Positions 6,336 through 6,440 of a stretch of 6,440 nucleotides of DNA are shown here, in pieces. Position numbers and translations under genes: made by a program. The stretch is from the NCBI GenBank assembly GCA_003641785.1, contig QNAO01000054.1, positions 1 to 6,440 of the forward strand, written 5' to 3'. This DNA is from Thermotogae bacterium (GTDB taxonomy: Bacteria; Thermotogota; Thermotogae; Thermotogales; DSM-5069). The notes under the pieces were generated by a model. That model searched no databases. It was not told the origin of the DNA and was given only the letters and a program-made list of their open reading frames with translations. Each line of letters starts with the position of its first letter. The first letter of the stretch is position 1.

Positions 6336-6440
6336 TTATATCTTACCACTTGTGTGACCTCCTCTCATCCCCTTAAGGGAATGAGCTTCCTCCTTCATTG
6401 AAGCAAGCTTACACGAATATGTGGGTTTGAGCCCAATATC
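6336..6440 (-). CDS. C-terminal tail of an unidentified upstream gene, cut by window edge
   Basis: A minus-strand frame is open from the window edge to a TAA at 6338-6336, two bases before the ATG of the HD-GYP gene. It encodes at least 34 residues, including YSCKLASMKEEAHSLKGMRG and ending GGHTSGKI. The other two minus-strand frames hit stops early in this stretch. The TAA-AT-ATG spacing is typical of co-transcribed, translationally coupled genes, so the sensor is probably not the first gene of its operon. I do not recognise the family. The fragment is short enough that chance openness is possible. Confidence 0.5.
   Translation of the reverse strand, partial: DIGLKPTYSCKLASMKEEAHSLKGMRGGHTSGKI
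6357..6364 (-). promoter_or_regulatory. Strong Shine-Dalgarno sequence at unusual distance from the HD-GYP start
   Basis: GAGGAGGT (complement of 6357-6364) is a near-perfect anti-16S match but lies 23 bases before the ATG at 6333, too far for normal initiation there. It is ideally placed, seven bases, before a GTG at 6349-6347 that opens a 13-codon frame ending in TAA at 6310-6308, just past the HD-GYP start. It may load ribosomes that reinitiate on the sensor gene, or simply be coding sequence (GGA GGT) of the upstream open frame. Confidence 0.35.
6364..6385 (-). repeat. Hairpin-forming inverted repeat upstream of the HD-GYP gene
   Basis: Read on the minus strand, CTCATTCCC (6385-6377) and GGGGATGAG (6372-6364) can pair over nine positions, one of them a wobble pair, around a TTAA loop. 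The hairpin ends at the first base of the strong Shine-Dalgarno sequence. No U-run follows it, so it is not a terminator. It lies inside the putative upstream coding frame. A role in translation control or mRNA processing is conceivable but unproven. Confidence 0.4.

Overview
The window looks like chromosomal DNA from a thermophilic bacterium, most likely of the Thermotogota. This is an inference, not a proof. It rests on compact, overlapping genes, moderate GC, heavy use of AGA/AGG for arginine, proteins rich in Lys and Glu, and an RNA aptamer that aligns almost position by position with the Thermotoga petrophila fluoride riboswitch. No insertion sequence, tRNA, rRNA or CRISPR array was seen.

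Layout. At the left edge, on the minus strand, is the N-terminal third to half of a D-2-hydroxyacid dehydrogenase (449-1, cut by the window edge). A 329-base divergent intergenic region follows (450-778). It holds a minus-strand promoter candidate next to the dehydrogenase. On the plus strand it holds an extended -10 promoter candidate, a fluoride-type (crcB motif) riboswitch aptamer and an overlapping intrinsic terminator. The stretch 506-594 shows nothing convincing.

The riboswitch leads into a tightly overlapping three-gene operon on the plus strand: a MoxR-family AAA+ ATPase (779-1720), a DUF58 membrane-anchored protein with a von Willebrand A-like fold (1717-2982), and a polytopic membrane protein of about ten helices with a DUF4129-like cytoplasmic tail (about 2921-4360). 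This resembles the widespread MoxR / DUF58 / TgpA-like transglutaminase cluster, but the third protein has no room for a transglutaminase domain.

The operon meets a convergent minus-strand gene tail to tail, with a 28-base coding overlap. That gene (6333-4333) encodes a c-di-GMP phosphodiesterase-type sensor: signal peptide, periplasmic solute-binding domain, one membrane helix, coiled coil, GAF-like domain and an intact HD-GYP domain. Just upstream of it, and probably in the same operon, an open frame runs off the right edge; this is the C-terminal tail of an unidentified protein.

The main observation is that a well-formed fluoride riboswitch with an F-dependent antitermination design appears to control a MoxR/DUF58/membrane-protein operon, with no crcB/Fluc channel, CLC-F antiporter or fluoride-sensitive enzyme gene in view. 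This suggests either an accessory fluoride-response system at the membrane or a new target class for this riboswitch.
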